From Gemmatimonadota bacterium (lineage in GTDB: Bacteria; Latescibacterota; UBA2968; UBA8231): a stretch of DNA of 5,356 nt. The stretch spans positions 1-5,356 of the forward strand of contig VXZF01000637.1 of NCBI GenBank assembly GCA_009845645.1, written 5' to 3'. Positions 1 through 5,356 of this stretch are shown piece by piece. How positions within the stretch are numbered: position 1 is the stretch's first letter; every line of letters starts with the position of its first letter. The position numbers and the translations under genes are program-made. The notes under the pieces were generated by a model. That model saw nothing but the letters and a program-made list of their open reading frames with translations, was not told the origin of the DNA and did not search any database.

Positions 1-405
1 GAAGAGCGCACGGCCATCGAGGGCCTGCTATTCGACCGGGAGGCGCGCAACCGCCTCGAGGACGCCCTGCCGCGCACCAAGGTCAGTGTATCGGCGCGCT
101 ACTCCCAAGACGCATTTAGCGCCCTAGTCCGGGCCACCAATTACGGGCCTGTCGAGTACAAACCCAACAATCCAGACAACGACGAGACCTTCTCGGCCAA
201 GACCTTGCTAGATGTAGATGTGTCGTATCAGATGCTGCCGGGTCTGCGTCTATCGGTAGGAGCCAACAATCTGTTGAATACCTTCCCAGACGAACATGAA
301 AAAGACGCCAATATCGGCTCGCGTGGTTTTGTGTACAGCCGGCGAGTGATGCAGTTCGGCACCAACGGTGGGTTTTACTACGGGCGCTTGAGTTTCGATC
401 TATAG
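1..405 (+). CDS. TonB-dependent outer-membrane receptor, C-terminal fragment
   Basis: The reading frame is open from the left edge to a TAG stop at 403-405, giving the last 134 residues of a longer protein. The segment GANNLLNTFPDE, followed by an N-x-G stretch and the ending GFYYGRLSFDL, is the typical end of a TonB-dependent receptor barrel, where the NLLN/D motif precedes the last beta strands. Alternating polar/hydrophobic strands are visible around VSVSARY, LDVDVSYQML and YYGRLSFDL. Family knowledge: such receptors sit in the outer membrane and import siderophores, vitamins, sugars or peptides using TonB energy. The substrate cannot be told, because the plug and most of the barrel lie outside the window. 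The last residue is Leu rather than the usual aromatic, with Phe two residues before it; this is a mild deviation. The gene is followed directly by a strong hairpin at 422-464. The family call is firm; the substrate is unknown. Confidence 0.88.
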   Translation, partial: EERTAIEGLLFDREARNRLEDALPRTKVSVSARYSQDAFSALVRATNYGPVEYKPNNPDNDETFSAKTLLDVDVSYQMLPGLRLSVGANNLLNTFPDEHEKDANIGSRGFVYSRRVMQFGTNGGFYYGRLSFDL

Positions 406-421
406 CGCTAGCGGCCCTAAA

Positions 422-464
422 ATAGAAAGCCCTGCACTCCGTCGAGGGGTGCAGGGCTTTCTAT
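422..464. terminator. Bidirectional intrinsic terminator between convergent genes
   Basis: The arms 422-440 and 446-464 pair over 19 bp with a single G-T wobble (438/448) and a 5-base loop (441-445). The core is GC-rich (GCCCTGCAC) and the outer part is A-rich on the left and T-rich on the right (CTTTCTAT). On the plus strand the hairpin ends in TTTCTAT, then TGTTGTG. On the minus strand it ends in TTTCTATTTTA, a better U-tract. It starts 17 bases after the receptor stop and lies 30 bases beyond the aquaporin stop, which suits termination of both convergent transcripts. Efficiency in either direction is inferred, not shown. Confidence 0.85.
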
Positions 465-493
465 GTTGTGTGGTTCCGGTGTCGCAATCGGAT

Positions 494-1207
494 TCAGCAA
501 CACCCCTTCACTTCTTGGTTGGAAGGCGCTTGGCAGCGAATGAATTCGTAGAACAGTGCACCGGCCGCAGCCCCTAGCACCGGGCCGACGATGTATGCAG
601 CAAAAGCTGTCCATTCACCGGCGGCTAGGGCCGGGCCCAAGCTGCGGGCCGGATTCATCGAGGCCCCGCACAACGGCCCAGCGAACATGGCCTCCAGCCC
701 CACGGTGCCGCCGATGGCCAACCCGGCTGCTGGCCCTACAGCGCGAAAATCGGTCGCCATACTCATAATGACCAGCATCAGCAAAAAGGTCAGCATGAAT
801 TCCCACACTAGAGCCGTAGTGAACAAGCCGTCCACCGGCAGGGTAACCCCTAAATTCAGCACCTGCCCAGGCTGCGTGACGGCCAGTACCGACGACAAAC
901 TCGCCACATGTATATAGCTAGCCACAACGGCCCCGGCGCACTGGGCCAGGATATAGGGTCCAATCTCCCTTTTCGGAAAATGCCGCGTCAACGCGAATGC
1001 GAGGGTCACCGCTGGGTTGAAATGCGCCCCAGAAATGTGGCCGGTAGCGTAGATCATCACCATGATGACCAACCCAAACGTAGCGGCAACACCCACATGG
1101 CTAACCGCCCCGCCAGAAATCTGGTCAATGGCCACGGCACCGCAGCCAGCAAAGACAATGGCAAACACGCCGATGAATTCAGCGGCGCATTTTCGCAGTA
1201 GGTTCAT
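494..1207 (-). CDS. Aquaporin / MIP-family channel, NIP-like (AqpN-like)
   Basis: This 237-residue inner-membrane channel has the usual MIP length and six hydrophobic segments in two inverted halves. It opens with RKCAAEFIGVFAIVFAGCG, the usual first helix. The first NPA motif is N64-P65-A66 in HISGAHFNPAVT and the second is N185-P186-A187-R188 in AGPLCGASMNPARSLGPA. Counting from the NPA boxes as in E. coli AqpZ, the selectivity-filter positions are F44, A173, A182 and R188. AqpZ has F, H, T, R, so the pore-narrowing His and Thr are both Ala here. The AGPxxGASMNPARSLGPA block matches plant NIPs and bacterial AqpN, which pass small neutral solutes such as metalloid acids or glycerol; the actual substrate is inferred only. 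No ars genes lie in view. The start is ATG 1207-1205 because it has a GGAG site and gives the family N-terminus; an upstream in-frame ATG at 1336 would add 43 residues unlike any MIP. Seven cysteines include a terminal Cys-Cys. The gene converges on the receptor. Confidence 0.93.
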   Translation of the reverse strand: MNLLRKCAAEFIGVFAIVFAGCGAVAIDQISGGAVSHVGVAATFGLVIMVMIYATGHISGAHFNPAVTLAFALTRHFPKREIGPYILAQCAGAVVASYIHVASLSSVLAVTQPGQVLNLGVTLPVDGLFTTALVWEFMLTFLLMLVIMSMATDFRAVGPAAGLAIGGTVGLEAMFAGPLCGASMNPARSLGPALAAGEWTAFAAYIVGPVLGAAAGALFYEFIRCQAPSNQEVKGCC

Positions 1208-1211
1208 GGTT

Positions 1212-1215
1212 CTCC
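1212..1215 (-). promoter_or_regulatory. Ribosome-binding site of the aquaporin gene
   Basis: On the minus strand GGAG lies four bases before the ATG at 1207-1205 (GGAGAACCATG). It decides the start: the upstream in-frame ATGs at 1285 and 1336 lack an equally good site and would add a tail that does not fit the family. Confidence 0.7.
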
Positions 1216-1353
1216 AATTTTGCCCGATAGCAAGAGCCGCATAAATGTAGCGGGTCACGCTGCCACGCTCAATAACTGCACTCATTGAATCTAGCCATCT
1301 TTTGTATATACTTTTTGTGAAATGTATAACATCCATATCCCGCTATCGACGGA

Positions 1354-1382
1354 TTGACCTAACAGGAAAGACGACAAATACT
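1354..1382 (+). promoter_or_regulatory. Candidate sigma70-type promoter for the FG-GAP/TPR lipoprotein gene
   Basis: TTGACC at 1354-1359 (five of six matches to TTGACA) is followed after 17 bases by AATACT at 1377-1382 (four of six matches to TATAAT). This would place transcription start near 1390, with a leader of about 58 bases before the GTG at 1448. A rival pair is TTGAAT 1285-1290 with TATACT 1307-1312, spacer 16, which would give a leader of about 130 bases. Both are pattern matches only, and the organism's promoter consensus is unknown. Confidence 0.35.
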
Positions 1383-1437
1383 ACCTTCTCTACCGTGAGC
1401 TACTGCACCAATTGGTCTAGCAGGACTTTGAATCCAT

Positions 1438-1443
1438 AGGTGG
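1438..1443 (+). promoter_or_regulatory. Ribosome-binding site of the lipoprotein gene (GTG start)
   Basis: AGGTGG sits four bases before the GTG at 1448-1450. It supports this GTG, which is also the first usable start after the in-frame stop TAG at 1418-1420. An ATG at 1446-1448 overlaps the GTG (ATGTG) but is in another frame, which stays open for only about 34 codons. Confidence 0.65.
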
Positions 1444-1447
1444 CAAT

Positions 1448-4204
1448 GTGTCTAGGGCATTGCTTGGCTGCGCTCTGCTTATCGCAATTCTGGTGGTTGG
1501 CTGCGCCCCTTCGGAACAGCCGCAGTCGGCCACGGTCCAATCCCCTGCTCACCTGACGGCTGAGGAGAGTCCCCCCCCCGTGTTATTCTCCGATATCGCC
1601 GCCCAAGTCGGCCTAGATTTCACCAATATCTCGGGGCGGGACAACCCGCAGCTCTTGGTGGAAACTACGGGCACTGGCGTGGCCTTCCTCGACTACGACA
1701 ACGACGGCTGGCTGGACCTATTCTTCGTCAACGGCCCCGTGCTAGACGCGGAACCACCACACGCGACCCCCCGCCACGTCCACAACGAACCCCGCCCCAA
1801 CGCCCAAAGGCACTTCCGCGAAGTGACCCGTCAAAGCGGCCTGCTATTCAAGGGTTGGGGCATGGGGTGCGCTACTGGCGATATAGACAACGATGGCGAT
1901 ACCGACCTATTGGTGACCTATTGGGGTCCCAATCTGTTGTACCGCAATAACAGCGACAGCACCTTTGCTGAAATCGCCGCCCAAGCCGGAGTGGACCACC
2001 CCGGTTGGGGCACCAGTGCGGCTTTTGCCGATTTAGATGGCGACGGCTGGCTGGACCTCTACGTGACCAACTACCTCCACATCGACCTAGACCATCCCCC
2101 CAAGGACGGCCAACCGTGCCAATACAAGGGGCTGGCCGTACCGTGCGGACCACAGGGGGTTCCAGCCCAAGCCGATGTGCTCTACCGCAACAACGGCGAC
2201 GGCACCTTCGCCGATATGAGTGCAATCAGCGGCCTGGACCAGTGGAACTATGCTGGTTTAGGAGTTGCGTTTGGCGACTTCGATAACGACGGAGACCTCG
2301 ACTTGTACGTCGCCAATGACAGCGAACCCAATATGCTCTTGCGCAACGACGGCGACTGGTACTTCAGCGAAATCGGCCAAGCGGTCGGGGCAGCCTATAG
2401 CGAGAGCGGGCGGCCCCAAGCCGGTATGGGGGTCCACAGCGGCGATTACGACAACGATGGCGACCTAGATTTGTTTGTGACCAATTTCTCCGAAGACTAC
2501 AATACCCTGTACCAGAACCAATCCCCACCGGCGGCTGACTCCACGCACTTTGTCGATGTTTCGCACGCCACTGGCTTGAGTGCCGGCGACCGGCCTTATC
2601 TGGGTTGGGCGACCGCTTTCTGGGATTACGACAACGATGGCTGGCTGGACCTATATGTAATTAACGGCCACGTTTATCCACAGTTGGGAGTCCATGCTTC
2701 GGGATTGACCTACCGACAGCGCAACCTGCTCTATCAAAATCAGCATGGGCGCTTTATAGAAGTAGGCCGCTGGGCCGGAGCGGCCTGGCAGCTCAAAGCG
2801 GCCAGTCGCGCGGCGGCCCAAGGTGACTACGACAACGATGGCGACCTCGATCTAGCCGTGGTAAATCACAACGCAGCACCAACCCTGTTGCGCAACGAAG
2901 GAGGGAACTTCAATAACTGGCTGGGTCTTGAACTGGTAGGGCATACCAGCAACCGGGATGGCATCGGCGCTAGAATCTGGATTTTTACCGCCGATCAAGT
3001 GCAAATGAGAGAAGTGTTCCGGGGTTATGGTTTTCAAAGCCAACACGATCATCGTGTGTTGATAGGCCTAGGTTCGAACCAAACCGTAGATCGAGTCGAA
3101 ATACACTGGCCATCAGGCTCTCGTCAAACAATTGCTGCACCGCCGGTGCGGCGCTACCTCAAAGTGTACGAGGGGCGCGATGACTTTGAGCAAGGACCAG
3201 CTATTCCCCAGCCCCAGAGCGAATCCCTTATCGCTGTGTCACAGACGTCGAACTGGAGCGCCGCGGATTTTGCAGCCCTCGGGAACCAATACTACCAAGC
3301 CGGACAATACGGTGAAGCCCACGCCGCCTTCTATCGGGCCTTGGCCTTGGATCCGACCCATAAGCTAGCCAACCTAGGCATGGGCACATTGCTCTATGTC
3401 GGCATGGGTGCAGCCGATGAGGCGCTTCTATATGTAGAAGAGGCGGCCCGCCGCGATTCATCCTCGGCGGAGAGTTTTCTCGTGCTCGGCAAAGTCTATA
3501 TGGACTTGGATCGGCTCGTGTTAGCTGTCCGGGCTTTTGAGCGAGTCGCCAGCTTGCGAACACAGGATTGGGAAGCGTACTTCTGGCTGGGTCGGGCCTA
3601 TGAGCAAAGCAATCGTTTGACCGAAGCGGCAAATGCGTTTGGCGACGCCACAAGGTGGGCACCTTGGGAACCCGAGCCGCTGTTGGCATTGGCACAGCTT
3701 TACGCAAGGCAGGGCAATGAAAAAGCGGCTGAGGAAGCAAACAAACGGTTTGCACGGTATCGCCAGCTTGCGCAACGCGTCGAATCCCTCCAGTCCCAGA
3801 TTGACCGTGAGCCGCAAAACGAAAGGGCCTTGTTAGATCTGGGTCTGGCGTATATGGAGCAAGGCAGACTAGAGCGGGCTGCAGCGCACTATCAAGGGAT
3901 GATAGACCGAGCGCCGCAAAGTGCGCTTGGTCTGTACGGCCTTGGCCTTCTCTGCTTGCGCCGCAATGATCCCCAAGGTGCCCTCGGCTATTTGCATAAA
4001 GCAGCGATCTATTCACCAGATGACGACGAGATTCGCGGTGCCTTGGGCCAAGCGTATTTCCAGTTAGAGCGCTACGACGAAGCCGTAGTGGAGTGGGAAC
4101 AAATCGCGGACACAACCCGCATCGGTCACATGTTGGAGCGAGCGCGTGCTCGAATAGCATCCGCAGCAGAAGGTCACCCGACCGATACCAAAAGGGGCCG
4201 TTAG
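1448..4204 (+). CDS. Lipoprotein with FG-GAP/VCBS propeller, ASPIC/UnbV domain and TPR array (CRTAC1-type)
   Basis: This is a 918-residue exported lipoprotein. Residues 1-19 form a lipoprotein signal with Arg3, a hydrophobic core and lipobox VVG-Cys19; the next residue is Ala, which in E. coli would favour the outer membrane. Residues about 45-485 hold seven calcium-loop motifs DxDxDGxxD (first Asp at 82, 145, 195, 277, 333, 393, 460), most followed by L-Y/L-R/Q-N then a short F strand, as in FG-GAP/VCBS repeats of a seven-bladed beta propeller. Residues about 490-575 match ASPIC/UnbV (NRDGIGAR, GYGFQSQ, LIGLGS, IHWPSG). Residues about 604-890 form roughly eight TPR-like helical pairs, with a helical break near 774-789. 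Family members occur widely in environmental bacteria and have no agreed biochemical role; binding of protein or sugar partners at the surface or in the periplasm is an inference. C224 and C233 lie in an insert shared by this family. No frame disruption is visible. The 43-base stretch 1406-1447 before the start shows no other gene. Confidence 0.9.
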   Translation: MSRALLGCALLIAILVVGCAPSEQPQSATVQSPAHLTAEESPPPVLFSDIAAQVGLDFTNISGRDNPQLLVETTGTGVAFLDYDNDGWLDLFFVNGPVLDAEPPHATPRHVHNEPRPNAQRHFREVTRQSGLLFKGWGMGCATGDIDNDGDTDLLVTYWGPNLLYRNNSDSTFAEIAAQAGVDHPGWGTSAAFADLDGDGWLDLYVTNYLHIDLDHPPKDGQPCQYKGLAVPCGPQGVPAQADVLYRNNGDGTFADMSAISGLDQWNYAGLGVAFGDFDNDGDLDLYVANDSEPNMLLRNDGDWYFSEIGQAVGAAYSESGRPQAGMGVHSGDYDNDGDLDLFVTNFSEDYNTLYQNQSPPAADSTHFVDVSHATGLSAGDRPYLGWATAFWDYDNDGWLDLYVINGHVYPQLGVHASGLTYRQRNLLYQNQHGRFIEVGRWAGAAWQLKAASRAAAQGDYDNDGDLDLAVVNHNAAPTLLRNEGGNFNNWLGLELVGHTSNRDGIGARIWIFTADQVQMREVFRGYGFQSQHDHRVLIGLGSNQTVDRVEIHWPSGSRQTIAAPPVRRYLKVYEGRDDFEQGPAIPQPQSESLIAVSQTSNWSAADFAALGNQYYQAGQYGEAHAAFYRALALDPTHKLANLGMGTLLYVGMGAADEALLYVEEAARRDSSSAESFLVLGKVYMDLDRLVLAVRAFERVASLRTQDWEAYFWLGRAYEQSNRLTEAANAFGDATRWAPWEPEPLLALAQLYARQGNEKAAEEANKRFARYRQLAQRVESLQSQIDREPQNERALLDLGLAYMEQGRLERAAAHYQGMIDRAPQSALGLYGLGLLCLRRNDPQGALGYLHKAAIYSPDDDEIRGALGQAYFQLERYDEAVVEWEQIADTTRIGHMLERARARIASAAEGHPTDTKRGR
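1691..2851 (+). repeat. Seven FG-GAP/VCBS calcium-loop repeats within the lipoprotein gene
   Basis: The nine-residue loops DxDxDGxxD are encoded at 1691-1717, 1880-1906, 2030-2056, 2276-2302, 2444-2470, 2624-2650 and 2825-2851. All keep the four Asp and the Gly; the residue after Gly is Trp in loops 1, 3 and 6 and Asp in the others. Spacing is irregular (50 to 82 residues), so the blades carry inserts of different lengths. Similarity extends to DNA: 18 identical bases begin at 2444 and 2624, and 2825-2842 differs at one base. Seven loops fit one closed propeller; calcium binding is by family analogy. Confidence 0.85.
3257..4117 (+). repeat. TPR array, C-terminal third of the lipoprotein
   Basis: Residues about 604-890 repeat the TPR pattern of about 34 residues: small or large hydrophobic at set positions, G/A at position 8, A at 20 and P near 32. 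Clear copies are LGNQYYQAGQYGEAHAAFY..DP, LGKVYMDLDRL..AVRAF, LGRAYEQSNRLTEAANAF..AP, LAQLYARQGNEKAAEEA, LGLAYMEQGRLERAAAHY..AP, LGLLCLRRNDPQGALGYL..SP and LGQAYFQLERYDEAVVEW. TPRs are protein-interaction scaffolds, so this part probably docks a partner; which one is unknown. Confidence 0.85.
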
Positions 4205-4362
4205 AAGCTGGATAAACCCTTAAAGGCGGTCCGCCTGCGAGCGAATTGCCAGCACCCGTTTTGGTGTACAGAGGTTACAATCTATATTTTCTCCTAAGGG
4301 GAAGCAGCTTGATCCATCCCTGTTTTCCCCTACTTCCGCCCGACCAAGACAAGGAGCGCACC
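4205..4362 (+). promoter_or_regulatory. Intergenic region with weak promoter candidate before the secreted-protein gene
   Basis: This gap of 158 bases lies between two genes of the same orientation. A possible promoter is TTGGTG at 4261-4266 with TATATT at 4283-4288 (16-base spacer); the -10 is good and the -35 weak. A second -10-like box, TACAAT at 4276-4281, has no partner. There is a short inverted repeat AGGCGG-T-CCGCCT at 4224-4236, but no T-run follows it. Read-through from the lipoprotein gene therefore remains possible. Confidence 0.3.
4351..4356 (+). promoter_or_regulatory. Ribosome-binding site of the secreted discoidin-like gene
   Basis: AAGGAG lies six bases before the ATG at 4363-4365, close to ideal. 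It selects this ATG over an in-frame TTG at 4309 that also has an AAGGGG (4296-4301) seven bases upstream but would put 18 polar, Pro-rich residues before the signal peptide. Confidence 0.75.
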
Positions 4363-5356
4363 ATGGCAGGGCTTCTGTCCTTTTTCGTTTTTGCTATGCT
4401 GCTCAGTGCTGTGCCCGTATTTGGTGCAACCGAATACCGTCTGGGCGGGATTAACGGCAACGATTGGCAGGCGGCCCTGACCGCAGAGAGCTTCTTTCAG
4501 ATCCAAGATGCCGACGGCCAGCCACTGCGCCAAGTGCCGGTCGGGATCTCGCCCTTTGGGGCCGGAGCTGACACGCTGGTCGATTTCTCCAGCACAGCCA
4601 TCCAGCCTCGTTTGATTGACTCCTCTGTCAATATCGCCCGAGCCGATGTGGATGCCAGCAAGACCGAGATCCCCCTGCCCTATATGCCCGGTTCGCGCGT
4701 CCTTACTAATAGTTGCGGTCAGGCGCAATTACATGCCAATACGATCAAGCTAATGCTAGACGGCGATCCTGCTACGGCCACCTTTCGCACCTTTGTGCAA
4801 CGGGCCGGAGGCCGACCTGGCGATGGCTTTACTTGGAGGGGGGCCGTGGTCTTTGATTTTGGCGGCGCAATCCCCGTCAATCGCATCCGCTTCTATCCCC
4901 GCCTGAGTCAGCGCGAAGACCGCCAACTGATCGAATCCCTACGGGAACCGGCTCCGGATATCGAGACCTTTGGCCAAGACAGTTTCCTCGACAATTTCCT
5001 CGCCTGGTACGAGATTCGCACCGGTGACAATTCGGTCGTCTTTGCCCCGGATCCCTGCAGCGGCACCAGCACCTTCCTCTTTGATAGCTCTAAGCGCGAC
5101 ATAGGCTCTGTAGCCACCAGCAAGCGACGCACGGTCCTAGGCGACTTGCGCTGGGTGCGGAGCGGCGATCCATTGCTGACGGTGCTGAAAACCACCCGCG
5201 AGAACCTCGACCCCGTCGTCGATCTGCGCTTTCCCACGCGCTCCACTCGCTGGCTTACCCTGCGCGCCTTCCCCTTGCGCGACTATGAAATCGCCGAATT
5301 TGAAATCTACGGCGACGGCTACGTCCACGAGACGACCTACCTCACCCCTATCCTCG
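4363..5356 (+). CDS. Secreted protein with discoidin (F5/8 type C)-like segments, 5' part
   Basis: The frame is open from the ATG at 4363 through the right edge, giving 331 residues with no stop. The N-terminus MAGLLSFFVFAMLLSAVPVF is a Sec signal peptide, probably cut after Gly21 (V-F-G/A), although it lacks an early Lys or Arg. A first module around residues 130-222 has LDGDPATATF, then W158, VVFDFGG (162-168), NRIRFYPR (173-180) and WYEIRTGDN (215-223). This is the order expected of F5/8 type C-like folds: DGD-P-T, an aromatic, a D-x-G strand, then a strand with RIRF. A second set near 287-321, RWLTLRAF then IAEFEIYGDGYV, resembles the closing strands of another such domain. These folds usually bind carbohydrates or cell surfaces; here the ligand is unknown. 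C118 and C232 are the only cysteines seen. The fold assignment is by pattern and moderate; secretion is well supported. It lies 158 bases after the lipoprotein gene, same strand, so they may be expressed together. Confidence 0.7.
   Translation, partial: MAGLLSFFVFAMLLSAVPVFGATEYRLGGINGNDWQAALTAESFFQIQDADGQPLRQVPVGISPFGAGADTLVDFSSTAIQPRLIDSSVNIARADVDASKTEIPLPYMPGSRVLTNSCGQAQLHANTIKLMLDGDPATATFRTFVQRAGGRPGDGFTWRGAVVFDFGGAIPVNRIRFYPRLSQREDRQLIESLREPAPDIETFGQDSFLDNFLAWYEIRTGDNSVVFAPDPCSGTSTFLFDSSKRDIGSVATSKRRTVLGDLRWVRSGDPLLTVLKTTRENLDPVVDLRFPTRSTRWLTLRAFPLRDYEIAEFEIYGDGYVHETTYLTPIL

Larger units (their letters stand above)
1208..1447. other. Divergent intergenic region with AT-rich patch
   Basis: These 240 bases separate the divergently transcribed aquaporin and lipoprotein genes and must carry both promoters. 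The frame continues open leftward from 1336 on the minus strand, but that extension does not look like part of the channel. The stretch 1296-1330 is strikingly AT-rich compared with its surroundings. It contains TGTATA at 1303-1308 and again at 1323-1328 (20 bp apart), a palindrome GTATATAC at 1304-1311, and TTTTGT at 1300-1305 and 1313-1318. I found no well-spaced sigma70-type promoter for the aquaporin on the minus strand; the two TATACA boxes there lack good -35 partners. Confidence 0.6.

Noticed and set aside
556..1244. Plus-strand open frames opposite the aquaporin gene
   Set aside because: They are low-complexity, Pro/Arg/Ala-rich translations antisense to a well-supported channel gene, without domains.
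1208..1336. N-terminal extension of the aquaporin to an ATG at 1336 (43 extra residues)
   Set aside because: The extension has no MIP similarity, overlaps the AT-rich promoter-like patch, and the internal ATG at 1207 has GGAG at proper spacing and gives the usual family N-terminus.
1446..1550. Small ORF from the ATG at 1446 overlapping the GTG start
   Set aside because: It ends after about 34 codons within the lipoprotein gene and is a by-product of the ATGTG overlap; the ribosome-binding site is spaced better for the GTG.
3228..4160. 310-residue open frame on the minus strand inside the lipoprotein gene
   Set aside because: It lies wholly opposite the TPR region, whose protein reading is clearly real; its translation is Arg/Pro/Leu-rich with no recognisable domain. 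It is a shadow of GC-rich coding DNA.
4224..4236. Inverted repeat AGGCGG-T-CCGCCT as a terminator of the lipoprotein gene
   Set aside because: The loop would be one base, forcing a stem of about four pairs, and no T-run follows.
4309..4311. TTG as the start of the secreted protein
   Set aside because: It is in frame and has AAGGGG upstream, but adds a polar, Pro-rich lead before the signal peptide; ATG 4363 has a better site and places the hydrophobic core correctly.
4330..5328. Minus-strand open frames opposite the secreted-protein gene
   Set aside because: The plus frame is continuous from a strong ribosome-binding site and signal peptide and has domain-like motifs; the antisense frames are short and patternless.
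1..5356. Defence island, mobile element, CRISPR array or RNA gene
   Set aside because: I saw no spaced direct-repeat array, transposase or integrase, terminal inverted repeats, tRNA-like cloverleaf or rRNA stretch; the window is ordinary envelope and transport gene content.

Overview
The window looks like chromosomal DNA from a Gram-negative, probably uncultured bacterium. The supporting evidence is a TonB-dependent outer-membrane receptor end, a lipoprotein signal with a lipobox, and a Sec-exported protein. FG-GAP/UnbV lipoproteins with TPRs and secreted discoidin-like proteins are common in lineages such as Planctomycetota, Acidobacteriota, Latescibacterota and Poribacteria. This is a suggestion from protein style only; nothing here fixes the phylum. 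The sequence is moderately GC-rich, with one clearly AT-rich patch near 1296-1330.

Layout. Bases 1-405 (+) are the 3' end of a TonB-dependent receptor gene. A near-perfect 19-bp hairpin at 422-464 separates it from a convergent aquaporin gene (494-1207, minus) and probably terminates transcription from both sides. The aquaporin has the residue pattern of the plant NIP / bacterial AqpN branch rather than of AqpZ, so a pore for small uncharged solutes is more likely than a pure water channel. A 240-base divergent intergenic region follows (1208-1447), with possible promoter elements. Next is a 918-residue lipoprotein gene (1448-4204, +, GTG start). It encodes a seven-loop FG-GAP/VCBS propeller, an ASPIC/UnbV domain and a C-terminal TPR array. 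After a 158-base gap, a secreted discoidin-like protein starts at 4363 (+, strong ribosome-binding site, signal peptide) and runs off the right edge.

How the genes relate. Three of the four products belong to the cell envelope or outside (outer-membrane receptor, surface or periplasmic lipoprotein, secreted protein), and the fourth is an inner-membrane channel. The lipoprotein and the discoidin-like gene share orientation with no convincing terminator between them, so they may be co-transcribed, but no shared pathway can be read from the sequence. I saw no tRNA, rRNA, CRISPR array, transposase, integrase or defence system. The most interesting items are the NIP-like selectivity residues of the aquaporin, the propeller-UnbV-TPR lipoprotein with its conserved two-cysteine segment, and the uncharacterised secreted neighbour.
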